A stretch of 37,877 nt of DNA. Source: Verrucomicrobiaceae bacterium (GTDB lineage: Bacteria; Verrucomicrobiota; Verrucomicrobiia; Verrucomicrobiales; Verrucomicrobiaceae). This document shows, in pieces, positions 16,581 to 26,321 of this stretch. Position 1 is the first letter of the stretch. Each line of letters opens with the position of its first letter. The position numbers and the translations under genes were made by a program. The notes beneath the pieces were generated by a model. It had not been told where the DNA came from and searched no databases. It saw only the letters and a program-made list of their open reading frames with translations. The DNA lies in the NCBI GenBank assembly GCA_029865835.1, contig JARXAL010000046.1:1-37877 (forward strand). The letters run 5' to 3'.

Positions 16581-18992
16581 ATGATCAAAACACTTCTATG
16601 CTGCAGCCTGATGCTTGCCTCTGCACGGGGTGGGTTGACGCCGGAGTTGGCGATAAAGATCGCTCCACTGCCGGAGGCGGCTGAACAGGGGGGGCTGCTT
16701 TTTGTGGATCTGAATGGGGACGGGCATGAGGACCTGCTCATCTCGAATCCCAAAAGTTATGGCGTTTATCTCTTTAATCCCGTAGCGAAGGCCAATGTGC
16801 AGTGGGAAAAGGGTTGGACACAGGTGCTGCGTGAAGGTCGTGCTGGCGATGCCGGCAGCCTGCCGTTGCTGGTGGATGCAAAGGGAGGGAACACCGGGGT
16901 TCGATTCCAAGAAGCAGCTTTGAGAGATGCCGACGGTGCTGTGCTGATGCCGTTGGCCGAGCTCTTGCGTGTGCCAGGGCCGGCACCGCTTTCGCCCGAG
17001 GACTCGCTCAAAGCCCTACACGTGAAACCAGGCTACACGGTCCGTTTGGTGGCCCATGAGCCACTGGTGCAGGATCCCATCTTTTTGGATTGGGATGCGC
17101 AGGGACGCATGTGGGTGGTGGAAATGGGTGACTATCCCTTTGCGCCGGGTGAAAAAACCACAGATGGCCGTAGCGGGCAGGAGAGCGTTTCACCCCTGCA
17201 GAATGGCCGCATCAAGATCCTGGAGGACACGGATGCCGACGGTGTTTATGACCGCGCCACGCTCTTTCTGGAGGGACTGCGGCACCCTACGGGGCTGGCC
17301 TTTTGGAAAGGGGGCGTCTTCATTTCCGCCATTCCAGACATCCTCTATGCCGAGGATACCGATGGGGATGGTGTGTGTGACAAACGCGAGCCCTGGTTCA
17401 CCGGTTTTACGGCGGGCAACCCCCAGCATCTGGTGAATGGTTTTGCCTGGGGACTGGATGGCTGGTTTTATGGGGCAAATGGCGACAGCGGCGGGGACAT
17501 CACCTGTCTGAAGACCGGGGCCAAGGTGAAACTGGGTACCCATGACTTTCGCTTTCATCCAGTCACAGGTGAGTTCCGGCTCGAAACCGGGCGCTCGCAG
17601 TATGGCAAATGGCGGGATGACTTCGGCAACTGGTTTGGCAACAACAACAGCACCCTGGGCTGGCATTACCACGTGCCCATGCGGTATATGGAACAGCACA
17701 CAGACCAGGTGGCGACATCGGTGCGGTCAGTCCTGAATGCCGACACCCGCGTGTTCACCATCAGTCCGCCGGTGCGGCGGTTCAACTGGGCCGGAGCCAC
17801 CCAGGTGCTCACGGCAGCCTGTTCGCCCATGCCTTGGTCGGATGGCAAATACGATAGCCTGTTGATCTGTGAACCGGCGAACAATCTGATTCGCCGGGAT
17901 GTGTTGGACTACTCCCGTTTTCCGCTCACCAGCACCCGTCATCCGGACGATACGAAGACGGAGTTTATTGCCGGCACGGACAATTGGTTCCGACCCACTT
18001 TGGTTCGGGAGGGACCCGATGGTGCTCTGTATGTCGTGGACATGTATCGGCTCGTTTTGGAGCATCCCGAGTGGATCCCGGCGGACATTGTCAAAGGCGT
18101 GGAGTTGCGTGCCGGGGAGGACCGCGGGCGCATCTTTCGCATCGCAGGCCCCACCGCAAGCCAAGATGGCCTAAGAGCACTGAAAGACCTGCCCATTGCC
18201 ATGCGCTCGCCTCATCGGTGGCAGCGGGATTCAGCTCAGCGACGGCTGCTTGAGTCCGGCGATCTTGCGGCTGTACCTTGGCTGCTGGCTCTTGCTCAGG
18301 AGGCAGCGATGACGCAGGGAGTGCGACTCCAGGCGGCATGGACGGCGGCCTTACTGGAGGAAAAGCATCGTCCCTCGCTGCTGGCCTTGGCGGAGAGTTT
18401 TCATCCTCACGTGCGTGGGGCTGCCCTGGTGGCGGCGGGCAGCCAGAACGTGACCCCGACTGAGCTTGCCACCTGGTTTCCCAAGTCGGCACCCCCTGCC
18501 GCCGCAGCCAAACTGCCCGTGATCACCCGCAACAACCCGGACCGGGTGGCGGTGGTAAACCGCTACGTCGATGAAGTCTCCAAGCTCCAGGGCGAGGCCA
18601 CCAGAGGCGAGAAAGTCTATCAAAAAGCTTGCATGGCTTGTCATCAATTGGGTGGAGCCGGTGCGGAGGTGGGGCCAAACCTGGAAACCGTAGCCGCTAA
18701 ACCCATGGAGCAGATCCTGGAAGCGATTTTTGACCCCAACAAAGCGGTGGAGCAGCGTCATGTCACCACGGAAGTAACTCAGACGGATGGCCGTGTTTTG
18801 GCAGGTTTGATCTCGGCCGACACACCCGGCGGTCTCAGCCTTCGGTTGCCAGGCGGAGGGGTTGTGCCTGTGCCCAGAGCCAAGATTCGCACCGTAAAAA
18901 CGCTCTCGATTTCCTTGATGCCGGAAGGTTTGGAGGCCGCGCTAACTGCGCAGGAAACAGCCGATTTACTGGCTCGTATTCGGCGCCGTTAA
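16581..18992 (+). CDS. PVC-type membrane-bound dehydrogenase / heme-binding protein
   Basis: This 803-residue protein starts with a signal peptide (MIKTLLCCSLMLASARG). A single FG-GAP/VCBS-like repeat (FVDLNGDGHEDLLISN) follows near residues 40-60. A beta-propeller-like region from about 130 to 520 matches the Pirellula/Verrucomicrobium membrane-bound dehydrogenase domain, with GYTVRLVAHEP, DTDADGVYD, DTDGDGVCD and GPDGALYVVDMYR. Helical repeats lead to a C-terminal heme-binding domain with CMACH at about 684-688. The family is thought to be periplasmic and to oxidise sugars or alcohols, but this is unproven. I chose ATG 16581 because the longer frame needs a TTG at 16557 and adds residues before the signal. 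It begins 46 bp after the dimethylformamidase-like gene and may be co-transcribed with it. Confidence 0.9.
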   Translation: MIKTLLCCSLMLASARGGLTPELAIKIAPLPEAAEQGGLLFVDLNGDGHEDLLISNPKSYGVYLFNPVAKANVQWEKGWTQVLREGRAGDAGSLPLLVDAKGGNTGVRFQEAALRDADGAVLMPLAELLRVPGPAPLSPEDSLKALHVKPGYTVRLVAHEPLVQDPIFLDWDAQGRMWVVEMGDYPFAPGEKTTDGRSGQESVSPLQNGRIKILEDTDADGVYDRATLFLEGLRHPTGLAFWKGGVFISAIPDILYAEDTDGDGVCDKREPWFTGFTAGNPQHLVNGFAWGLDGWFYGANGDSGGDITCLKTGAKVKLGTHDFRFHPVTGEFRLETGRSQYGKWRDDFGNWFGNNNSTLGWHYHVPMRYMEQHTDQVATSVRSVLNADTRVFTISPPVRRFNWAGATQVLTAACSPMPWSDGKYDSLLICEPANNLIRRDVLDYSRFPLTSTRHPDDTKTEFIAGTDNWFRPTLVREGPDGALYVVDMYRLVLEHPEWIPADIVKGVELRAGEDRGRIFRIAGPTASQDGLRALKDLPIAMRSPHRWQRDSAQRRLLESGDLAAVPWLLALAQEAAMTQGVRLQAAWTAALLEEKHRPSLLALAESFHPHVRGAALVAAGSQNVTPTELATWFPKSAPPAAAAKLPVITRNNPDRVAVVNRYVDEVSKLQGEATRGEKVYQKACMACHQLGGAGAEVGPNLETVAAKPMEQILEAIFDPNKAVEQRHVTTEVTQTDGRVLAGLISADTPGGLSLRLPGGGVVPVPRAKIRTVKTLSISLMPEGLEAALTAQETADLLARIRRR

Positions 18993-19028
18993 GGGCTCAA
19001 ACGTCAAGCATTGTTCTCCCTCTATGGT

Positions 19029-19061
19029 TCCGCATTTCAAAAAGTTTTGTGGAATGCTGGA
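19029..19061. terminator. Long imperfect hairpin between convergent operons
   Basis: Between the stops at 18992 (plus) and 19089 (minus) the bases TCC-GCATT-CAAAA pair with TTTTG-AATGC-GGA, with small bulges and an AG centre. The AAAA/TTTT arms sit at the top, not after the stem, so it is not a classic intrinsic terminator. Its place between two converging units makes a bidirectional transcription stop plausible. Confidence 0.35.
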
Positions 19062-19088
19062 CCCAGAAGAAAACACCAGCCCATGATC

Positions 19089-20057
19089 CTACCAGGGGGT
19101 GAACCGAAGTCCGAACAACGCCAGCACGCTCACACCGAGCAAGCTAAGCGCGGGGATGAACAGCGGATCGTAGAAGTCGATGACGCGTGGGCGCTTCTCC
19201 AGTACAACGACCTTTTTCATCTCGTCGATGCTCTTGAAGACGCTCGCCAATGCCTCGGGCGTGACGGCGTTGAAGACTTCGCCGCCAGTGGCACGGGTGA
19301 TGTTAATGAGCGGTTCAGAGATCTTATCGCCCGTGAGCATGATGCTGAAGACTGTGATCTTCTCAGCCCGCAAGTGCTCAATGACGGCAGCGTCGAGAGG
19401 CGGCTTGATGTCATCGCTTTCGCCATCGCTCATGAGGATGATCATGCGATCACCCTCGGGGCGTTGGGCGAGCATATCGGCCGCGCCATGCAGGGCTTTG
19501 CCGATAAAGGTTCCACCCCAAAATTCATCGGGCAGGCCGTGACGTCCCATGGAAGGCGGATCGAGCTTGGGGTTATTCGGTTCGATGAAGCGCTTGGAAA
19601 GTGGGATCGACTGCGTGTCGAGGGTGAGCGGCAGCCAATGAATAAAGGTTCGTGAGAAGATGGTGAGCCCGAAGGCATCGCCCTGGCGATAGGTGATGAA
19701 CTGCTCGATAGCATCCATTGCGGAGTCGAAGCGACGATGCCGGCCTTGTGCCTGCGAACCGTGGTCCTCGGCCATGCTCCCGGAGGTATCGAGCACGAAC
19801 TGCACGTTGTTGAGCTTCCGCTCCACTTCCGGTGGCGTGTAGGTCATCGGGTGCGCGAAAAAAATGATGGCAATCGCAAGCAGCGCAGCGGGTAGGCAGT
19901 TTGCGCACAGCACCATGAACTGCAAGATGCGACCCCGCCCCTGATGGCCGTGATCGAAGGGCATGGCGATGGGTTGTCCGCGTCTCGTCCACTCCCAGAA
20001 GGCGAGGATGACGGGCAGCGCGAGGAGGCCGAGCAGTTGCGGATGCTGGAAGATCAC
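19089..20057 (-). CDS. VWA-domain membrane protein (BatA-like)
   Basis: The 322-residue protein has two N-terminal membrane helices (about 7-22 and 47-68). A von Willebrand A domain follows whose metal site DTSGS lies at 90-94, with a later SDGESD block. A third helix covers about 297-317. This layout matches BatA/BatB proteins encoded with MoxR ATPases. They are thought to sit in the inner membrane and help assemble or protect envelope proteins or metal enzymes. It is the last gene of the eight-gene run. GTG at 20057 is used because it overlaps the previous stop in a GTGA tetramer, which fits translational coupling. The next structure downstream is the hairpin at 19029-19061. Confidence 0.9.
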   Translation of the reverse strand: MIFQHPQLLGLLALPVILAFWEWTRRGQPIAMPFDHGHQGRGRILQFMVLCANCLPAALLAIAIIFFAHPMTYTPPEVERKLNNVQFVLDTSGSMAEDHGSQAQGRHRRFDSAMDAIEQFITYRQGDAFGLTIFSRTFIHWLPLTLDTQSIPLSKRFIEPNNPKLDPPSMGRHGLPDEFWGGTFIGKALHGAADMLAQRPEGDRMIILMSDGESDDIKPPLDAAVIEHLRAEKITVFSIMLTGDKISEPLINITRATGGEVFNAVTPEALASVFKSIDEMKKVVVLEKRPRVIDFYDPLFIPALSLLGVSVLALFGLRFTPW

Positions 20058-20863
20058 GATGTGACCTCCAAGGTGTAGGGCTTGATGACGGCAGCAATCT
20101 CAGCGCTGGGCACGGACGAACTGGGATGATGCAGCCAGTGCTGGAGTTTCTTCAAAGCTTCGCTGGTGCTGCTGTTGCTGGCGATCTGGTCGAGCGAGGT
20201 GTGCATGGGCTCGGCATTGAGCGCGAGTTCGTTGCGCCAGCATTGCAGCATGACCATTTCCATTTTGGCCTTCGCATCGGCGTTGAGCGTGCCCGCTTCG
20301 AGTTGCGCGAGGAAGCTGCGCATCATCTCGGCGAGCGTGGGCGGCGGCGGACCTGCATCAGGCGCTACGGGCGGCTTCGGGCGTTTCCAAAAGATGAGCA
20401 GGAGCAGCCAGCCGATCCATAGCAGCGTGAGCATGGCCATCGACTCGTAATAGCGACCGCCCACATCGACGCGGATCTCCTCGGTCTCCTGGATGCGTGT
20501 GTCGAGGTTCTTCGAGAGCTTCGGGTCGCCTTCGAATTTGAACGCGGGCAGCCCTTCCAGCGTGCTGCCGTCATCGGCGTCGAGGTAGTCTTTGAGATCA
20601 AACGTGCCCGCGCGATTGACGATGTATCGAAGGTCGTAGATGCGGCGGTCGGGCTTCTCGGTGACTTCAGCGATGCGCACGTTCACGGCCACGCCCCACT
20701 TATACGGCGCGACGGCTAGCAAAGGGCCGCTGTAAGTGACGATGGCGGCTTGCTCGACGCCGAGCGGCACGCGCAGTGAGTCGTCCTTGGTTCGAGTGGC
20801 GATGTAAACGACCACGGCGCATGCGATGAACGCCGCGAACCAGAGTGCGTGCTTGCGTTTCAT
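20054..20863 (-). CDS. Membrane protein of MoxR operon, function unknown
   Basis: I do not recognise a named family. The 269-residue protein has a membrane helix at about 7-22 and an outer region of about 115 residues (DLRYIVNRAGTFDL, VRIAEVTEKPDRRIYD). A second helix lies at about 141-159 and is followed by a proline-rich joint. A cytoplasmic helical tail of about 95 residues completes it (LAEMMRSFLAQLEAGTLNADAKAKMEMV). The position between DUF58 and VWA genes is where DUF4381 or BatD-like partners often lie in such operons. The outer domain plus small inner helical domain fits that role, without proof of homology. It overlaps both neighbours by 4 bp (ATGA before, GTGA after), so its product is probably made in fixed ratio with them. 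Confidence 0.8.
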   Translation of the reverse strand: MKRKHALWFAAFIACAVVVYIATRTKDDSLRVPLGVEQAAIVTYSGPLLAVAPYKWGVAVNVRIAEVTEKPDRRIYDLRYIVNRAGTFDLKDYLDADDGSTLEGLPAFKFEGDPKLSKNLDTRIQETEEIRVDVGGRYYESMAMLTLLWIGWLLLLIFWKRPKPPVAPDAGPPPPTLAEMMRSFLAQLEAGTLNADAKAKMEMVMLQCWRNELALNAEPMHTSLDQIASNSSTSEALKKLQHWLHHPSSSVPSAEIAAVIKPYTLEVTS

Positions 20864-21723
20864 CGGCCCGAGCTACCTCCGAAGCCGCGACGGTTCAAAA
20901 AGTGACGCAGCTTACCGAGGATGGGCTGGTCGGTGCGGAGAAGCAGGTAATCGATACCGAAGCGTGTGAGTTCGCTTTTCCACTCCTCGCTCTTGATGAA
21001 GGCACGGCGTCCATGACCGACGAAGCTGCTACCAGACTCAGCTTCACTGCCACGGAAGATGCCTGCGCCTTTGATATTCAGCTCGGCAGGATCTTGGAGA
21101 TGCAGCACGAGGCAATCATGCTCTTGCGACATGACTTGCAGCGCCGCGAAGGCATCCGGGTCATGCAGATCGCTGAGCACGATGACGGTGGTGCGGCGCT
21201 TTAATGAAGGCGCAACTTCGCGGGCGCGTTTGGCGAGCGAAGTTTCTTCGAGAAAGTCGTGCAGGCGCAATTTGTGCGACCATTCCATCACGAGATTCCG
21301 CGAGAGCGTAGGCCGCACATGCAGCTCACGCGCGCCGCATCCGAGCAAGCCCACAGGTGTCATGCTCGTCTGCGCAGCGAGCGCGATGCCCGTGGCGATG
21401 CGCACGGCCCAGGCATACTTGCTCAGCGTTTGCGAGGTGATGCACATCGACGCCGAAGTATCGAGCAGCAGGAAGAGCGGGATTTGCTTCGGCTCCTGAT
21501 ACTCCTTGATGAAGAGCTTGCCGACACGCGCGGAGACTTTCCAATCGATGAACTTCACCGGATCGCCTGCCACATAGAGCCGCGACTGCGCATACTCCAG
21601 TCCGCCGCCGTGGAACACGGATTCCTCCTGCCCGAAGTTGAGGCTGTTGGCCAGTTGCTTGACCGTAACCTCAAAGTGCCGCGCATCGACGGGATCTGGA
21701 TTGAGTTGTACTTGGCCTTTCAT
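20860..21723 (-). CDS. DUF58 family protein
   Basis: This 287-residue cytoplasmic protein carries the DUF58 signature YVAGDPVKFIDWKVSAR (50-66), followed by a VWA-like core whose metal motif DTSAS starts at residue 88. DUF58 proteins are regular partners of MoxR ATPases, and together they are thought to act as an AAA+ chaperone and its adaptor. The gene starts 11 bp after the MoxR stop and ends in a 4-bp overlap with the next gene. ATG at 21723 lacks a Shine-Dalgarno, so reinitiation after MoxR is the likely way it is translated. Length is normal for the family. Confidence 0.92.
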   Translation of the reverse strand: MKGQVQLNPDPVDARHFEVTVKQLANSLNFGQEESVFHGGGLEYAQSRLYVAGDPVKFIDWKVSARVGKLFIKEYQEPKQIPLFLLLDTSASMCITSQTLSKYAWAVRIATGIALAAQTSMTPVGLLGCGARELHVRPTLSRNLVMEWSHKLRLHDFLEETSLAKRAREVAPSLKRRTTVIVLSDLHDPDAFAALQVMSQEHDCLVLHLQDPAELNIKGAGIFRGSEAESGSSFVGHGRRAFIKSEEWKSELTRFGIDYLLLRTDQPILGKLRHFLNRRGFGGSSGR

Positions 21724-21734
21724 GACGAGGTAAA

Positions 21735-22724
21735 TCAGCCCATGCCAGCGAGGATGCCTTCAAGCACTTGCTTGCCCGTGTGGCCTGCGGCGGAGGCTTC
21801 GTAGCTGACGCGGATGCGGTGCAGGATGACGTCTTCGGCGAGATCGAACAGATCCTCGGGCGTGACGTAATCGCGGTCATGCATGATGGCCCGGGCGCGG
21901 GCGGAGTTGATGAGCGCGAGTCCGGCGCGCGGGCTGCAACCGAAGTCGAGCAGCGGATTGTCGCGCGTGCGGCGCACGAGTTCGACGCAATGCTTCACGA
22001 AGACTTCGCTGACATGCACGGCCTGCACCGCTTCCATGGAGGTGACGAGATCGGCGACCGAGGCACCGGGACTGTCTTCGATCATGTCGAAGGCGGAGCG
22101 CGGAACCGCACCGCCATCCTCTTTTCGCAGACCCATGCCAAGCTGGCGTTGCAGGATCAGTTGTTCTTCATCGCGCGTCGGGTAGCCCAGGCGATGCAGC
22201 AGCATGAAGCGGTCAAGCTGCGCTTCGGGGAGGTCGAAGGTGCCGGATTGCTCCACGGGGTTTTGCGTGGCGATGACGAGGAAGGGCGTGGGCAGTTTGA
22301 GGTTCTGGCCGCCGATGGTCACCTTGCGTTCTTGCATCGCTTCGAGCATCGCGCCCTGCACCTTCGGGGCCGCGCGGTTGATTTCATCCGCGAGCAGCAG
22401 GTTCGTGAACACCGGCCCCCGATGGATGCGGAACTCGCCACTCTTTTGCTCGATGATCTCCGATCCGATGATGTCGGACGGCAGCATGTCGATGGTGAAC
22501 TGAATGCGTTTGAAGTCGAGGTTGATGGCCTTGGCGATGGTATTGACGAGCAGCGTCTTCGCGAGGCCTGGCAGGCCTTGCAGCAGCAAATGCCCGCCCG
22601 TGAGCAGCGCGATCATCACGCGCTCCACGACGACATCCTGGCCGACGACGATCTTCGCGACGCGTTCGCGAACTCCGGCGACGAACTGCTGCGGACTCTG
22701 AGGATTGGTGGTGGTAGTGGACAT
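21735..22724 (-). CDS. MoxR family AAA+ ATPase
   Basis: The 329-residue protein has Walker A GLPGLAKT (50-57) and Walker B LLADEIN (about 110-116). The sensor 1 region is FLVIATQNPVEQSGTFDLPEAQ, and the C-terminal lid includes SPRAGLALINSARA. These are diagnostic of MoxR ATPases. MoxR proteins use ATP to remodel partner proteins or insert metal cofactors, usually with VWA-domain partners, which are encoded on both sides here. It lies 24 bp after the 1187-residue gene and 11 bp before DUF58. The length is typical, and all motifs needed for ATP hydrolysis appear intact. Confidence 0.95.
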   Translation of the reverse strand: MSTTTTNPQSPQQFVAGVRERVAKIVVGQDVVVERVMIALLTGGHLLLQGLPGLAKTLLVNTIAKAINLDFKRIQFTIDMLPSDIIGSEIIEQKSGEFRIHRGPVFTNLLLADEINRAAPKVQGAMLEAMQERKVTIGGQNLKLPTPFLVIATQNPVEQSGTFDLPEAQLDRFMLLHRLGYPTRDEEQLILQRQLGMGLRKEDGGAVPRSAFDMIEDSPGASVADLVTSMEAVQAVHVSEVFVKHCVELVRRTRDNPLLDFGCSPRAGLALINSARARAIMHDRDYVTPEDLFDLAEDVILHRIRVSYEASAAGHTGKQVLEGILAGMG

Positions 22725-22748
22725 GAAGTGGTTGGGAAAAGGTTGTTC

Positions 22749-25700
22749 TTAAGTAGCGCTGCGGAGCCACTTCGATGCGATGGCGCGCAAATCAGTTTCG
22801 GACAAAGCGCCTGCACTGGCGCCGAAGCAGGCGGCTTCCACACGTTTGAGGTCGGATTGAAGTTCACTCTGTTGCGTGTCCTTCAGTTTCACGAGCGGAC
22901 TGGAGCACAGGCGACGCAGCAGGGCGACGACGGCGAAGCCATCGACTTCCTTGGGCATGGTGAAGACATCGCGGGCGCGTATGGGGCGCTCGGTTTTGCC
23001 CTTGCCGCGCAGGACGAGCCAGAGGAGCGAGGCAAACAGCAACCCGGCACCGCCGATGATCGCGGGCCAGAGGTATGGACTCTTGGATGCGACAATGGCG
23101 ACTTCCTGGGCGGTCATTTCGCGCCCGATTTGCACGGCGGGCTCCTTCAGCGTCGTGAGGTTCATGTCGGTGTAGCTGCTGTAAGTGACGATGGCGTCCT
23201 TCGCCTTGGGTTGAGGGAAGTGGAAGGTGATCGGCGCCTCGGAGGCGCGAACTTGGTCGCCATCCAAGGAGATCGTCCAGATGCGCTCGGAGCGTGGGGC
23301 GACTTGATCGGCCCAGGTGTTGAGTTCGGTGATTTGCAGGCCTTCGTGCGCGTTGATGTTCTTTATTGCGACGGTGTTGGCGGACTTCAAATCGAGCAGT
23401 TGCTCGATGTCGGGCACGAGGCCGCTGGCGGTGGCTTTCACTTCGAGGGTGAGGCCGCCGTTGATGTTGAGCTGGCGATTGTCGAGCGTTTGCGTGATCT
23501 CGATGTTGTTCGCGGGACGCGGTTCGATCTTATCCGTGGCGACTTTGATGGCGGTCTCGGCGGACTCGGCGGGGATGGTGATGGGGCCGCTGAGATCGAC
23601 GAACTTCAGTTCGAGTTGCACAGGCGGAATTTTGTCAACGCTGGCGTCCTTCGCGCGGACATGCAGGTAGGCGAGGATCGTTTCATCCCAGCCAGCCTGC
23701 GCGGTGGGTCGCGGTTTCACTTCAGGCGTGGCGAAGGTGAAGCTATGGATGTCGAAGAAGGGCGCGAGCGCTTCGGTGATGTTGAGTTCGAGTTCATCGC
23801 GCGGGCCTTGCGCAGCGCGCATCTTCTTCACGAGCGGGGATGGCTTCCTCTGCTGCTTCACGAGGCCGGCGTTGGCGTCGTTCGTGAGGTATTGGCCGAA
23901 GTGAGCTGCGCGGCCCATGGCCTCGGTGTGGACGATGCTGACGATTATGCCGAAGTCTTGATCGCGACCGACAGTGTTCGGGCCATCGACGCGAGTTTGC
24001 AGCCGCACTTCACTGAGCAGCTCATCAAGATAAGCGACCTGTTTTTGCGCGCCGAGCGTGAAGGGATCATCCTTGGTGATGACGAGCGAGCTGGCGAGAT
24101 AGCGGTATTTCAAATCCTCGTGCAGCGGGTCTTTTTCATCGGCGAGACGGTCGTTCACGATCTTGGCAAACATGCTGATGTGCGCCTTCGATGCCTTGCC
24201 CGGCAGGGCGACGAGGTGCTCGCGGATGCGCGTCAAAGCGGCGCGGTTCATGGCTTTGCTGAGATTGATCTGACCGTTTGAGCTGATGCCGAGCAGGCCA
24301 TTGAACCAGCCGAGGTAGGCCGCGACGTTGTAGTCGCCGGGAGCGATTTGAGCGACCTGAGTGCCATAAGCGACGGCTCCTCGATTGAAGTATTCCTGCG
24401 CTTGCAGGTTCTTCTCTTTGTAGCCGGTCATGCGCATCTTGCTGTCGCTGGCGACGAGTTCCTGGAAGTATTCGAAGTCGCCCCACTCGACGAGCAGCGT
24501 GCCTGCGAGTGTGAGCGCGCGCGTGCTGTCGCCATGGCCTGCGATCCAGCCGTCGATGAGCTTCAATGCGGTGCCGTAGCCTTCGCGCACGAGGTCGAGC
24601 GTCTGCGTTTCATCGCGCTGCGTCATGCCTGCCGTTTGAACGTCCATCTTGCGCCAGCGTTCGCCGAGATTCTTGCTCATGCGCGAGAGGATGAGGAAGA
24701 ACAAAGGCTCATCCATCTTGTCCATCGGGCCGAAGACTTTCTCGATGTGCGTGGTGCGATACGTCTCCGCGCTGCTATAGGCGAGATCGAAAGCATCGAC
24801 GACTTTGCTGTAATCCGCTGGTGCGATGCCGGCCTGACGAAACAGCGCCATCATGCGCGAGAGACTCTCGATGTTCTTCTCCATCATGATCGGCGTGACG
24901 GGGATGCGCGCGTCATCGGGCAGGTTGAACTTGCGGCGCAGTGGCTCGGGAATCTGCGGGTTGTGCGTCTTTGCCCACACGCCGAGGAAGTCCTCCGCCA
25001 GCGCGGCTCCGGCGCGTGCGCTGCGTTTGCCGATCTCGACGATGCGCTCCGCAGCTTGATCAAAGTTCGCGCCCGTGAGGATGAGCCGCGACATGGCGAC
25101 GTCCATGCGATCTCGCGCGCCCGCATTGAGCGCGGCGGCCCATTTGCCTGTCGGCGCGTGCGGCATGAGGTCTTCGGGCAGGATGAATTTCTGCTGGTTA
25201 CTCGTGGCGGATTTTTGCGTGAAGGTGTTCTCCGCTTCGCTGGCCCAAACATCAGCCATCAGCTCGATGACTTGAGTCCAAGGCTGCTCGCCGGGCTTCA
25301 CGAGATCGCAGAGCAACGCCGCGACACTGGCCTGCACGGCGATGTTGGACGTGCGGGTCAGCACATCGCCATTGCGATCGTTCTGCACTTTGCGTTCGAG
25401 CGCGGTGAGCAGTTTCATCGCGGTTTCTGGGTTTGATTTGACGAGTTCGGTGAAGACGGGTGCGAGCGTGCTGAGCGGCACTTGCGTGATGATCTTCGAG
25501 ATGTTGCTGATGGCTTTCTGCTTTTCCGAGTTTCTGTTTTTGTCAGTCGATGGTGCCAGGAGCTCGCGGATGTTTTCATCCCAGATGCGCTGCACCTCGC
25601 TGCGTTGAGTGTTCTCGCGCTGCTCCTGGGTGGCGACGAAGGCCATGAGTTCATTGCGCACGCCTTCATCGGCGATCTGCGCGATCTGATCGTTCCCTGG

Positions 25701-26312
25701 CAAATAGGTGCGTGCGAGGTCGCGGAAGTTGCCCGCGATGAGCACACGCGCCGCGAGCAGTCGCTTCGCAGGATCGGCACCGCCAAACTTGCCTGTGCCT
25801 TTTTGAAAGCGATCCAAGAGCCAGAAGCTCTCGTTCACCGGCACGGCGATGCCGAGGAGCTGGCCGAGCCTGCGCACATTGTCGTTGTTGAGTTCGGCGG
25901 GCGCGGCTTCGGAGAGTCCGACGATGTCATCGAGTCGCACCACGGGCTTCCGATTCTCGGTGAGGTCGGCGAGCATCTTGTTGTAAATCTTCACCGCGAG
26001 GTCCGGCGGCATTTGCTTCAGCTCCTCGCCAATCTTGGCCCAATCACCCGTGACGAAGCGCATGAGGAAGCGGTCGTTCGCGGGCAAGGTCGCGGGATCA
26101 GTGGTGCCGACGCGTTCGAGATGGCGCAGCAGTTCGCCTGGATCGCGCGTGAACTTTTGGTTCATGATCGACTCGTATTCCTTGATGAGCTTCGGGTCAG
26201 GCCCGGGGGGCGCTACGGGTGGTGGAGCAGGCGCGGGAACAGCCGGTTGTTGGGCTTGCGTGGCCGTGAAGATGACGAGCGCGAGTGCGGCGTAGAGATG
26301 AAGTGGGTTCAT
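22749..26312 (-). CDS. 1187-residue membrane-anchored protein of MoxR operon, function unknown
   Basis: I do not recognise this protein. A signal peptide (about 1-20) is followed by a proline-rich stretch (PAVPAPAPPPVAPPGP). A very long helical region from about 40 to 830 (RFLMRFVTGDWAKIGEEL, FVTGDW, YFNRGAVAYGTQVAQ) looks like TPR/HEAT-type solenoid repeats. A beta-rich part from about 870 to 1060 includes LTLEVKATASGLVPDIEQLLD, recalling BatD-like Ig domains. Near 1080-1100 lies one membrane helix (WPAIIGGAGLLFASLLWLVL), and then a cytoplasmic tail of about 80 residues. It is therefore anchored with most of its mass outside. It starts 9 bp after the proline-rich gene and ends 24 bp before MoxR. 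It may be the substrate-facing part of the MoxR machine; this is inference. Confidence 0.85.
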   Translation of the reverse strand: MNPLHLYAALALVIFTATQAQQPAVPAPAPPPVAPPGPDPKLIKEYESIMNQKFTRDPGELLRHLERVGTTDPATLPANDRFLMRFVTGDWAKIGEELKQMPPDLAVKIYNKMLADLTENRKPVVRLDDIVGLSEAAPAELNNDNVRRLGQLLGIAVPVNESFWLLDRFQKGTGKFGGADPAKRLLAARVLIAGNFRDLARTYLPGNDQIAQIADEGVRNELMAFVATQEQRENTQRSEVQRIWDENIRELLAPSTDKNRNSEKQKAISNISKIITQVPLSTLAPVFTELVKSNPETAMKLLTALERKVQNDRNGDVLTRTSNIAVQASVAALLCDLVKPGEQPWTQVIELMADVWASEAENTFTQKSATSNQQKFILPEDLMPHAPTGKWAAALNAGARDRMDVAMSRLILTGANFDQAAERIVEIGKRSARAGAALAEDFLGVWAKTHNPQIPEPLRRKFNLPDDARIPVTPIMMEKNIESLSRMMALFRQAGIAPADYSKVVDAFDLAYSSAETYRTTHIEKVFGPMDKMDEPLFFLILSRMSKNLGERWRKMDVQTAGMTQRDETQTLDLVREGYGTALKLIDGWIAGHGDSTRALTLAGTLLVEWGDFEYFQELVASDSKMRMTGYKEKNLQAQEYFNRGAVAYGTQVAQIAPGDYNVAAYLGWFNGLLGISSNGQINLSKAMNRAALTRIREHLVALPGKASKAHISMFAKIVNDRLADEKDPLHEDLKYRYLASSLVITKDDPFTLGAQKQVAYLDELLSEVRLQTRVDGPNTVGRDQDFGIIVSIVHTEAMGRAAHFGQYLTNDANAGLVKQQRKPSPLVKKMRAAQGPRDELELNITEALAPFFDIHSFTFATPEVKPRPTAQAGWDETILAYLHVRAKDASVDKIPPVQLELKFVDLSGPITIPAESAETAIKVATDKIEPRPANNIEITQTLDNRQLNINGGLTLEVKATASGLVPDIEQLLDLKSANTVAIKNINAHEGLQITELNTWADQVAPRSERIWTISLDGDQVRASEAPITFHFPQPKAKDAIVTYSSYTDMNLTTLKEPAVQIGREMTAQEVAIVASKSPYLWPAIIGGAGLLFASLLWLVLRGKGKTERPIRARDVFTMPKEVDGFAVVALLRRLCSSPLVKLKDTQQSELQSDLKRVEAACFGASAGALSETDLRAIASKWLRSAT

Positions 26313-26321
26313 GGAGTAAAA

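Noticed and set aside
21768-24281. Plus-strand open frame of 837 codons
   Set aside because: It is antisense to MoxR and the 1187-residue gene; its sequence is histidine/arginine/glycine-rich without motifs, as expected from the opposite strand of GC-rich coding DNA, while the minus-strand genes have clear domains and tight operon spacing.
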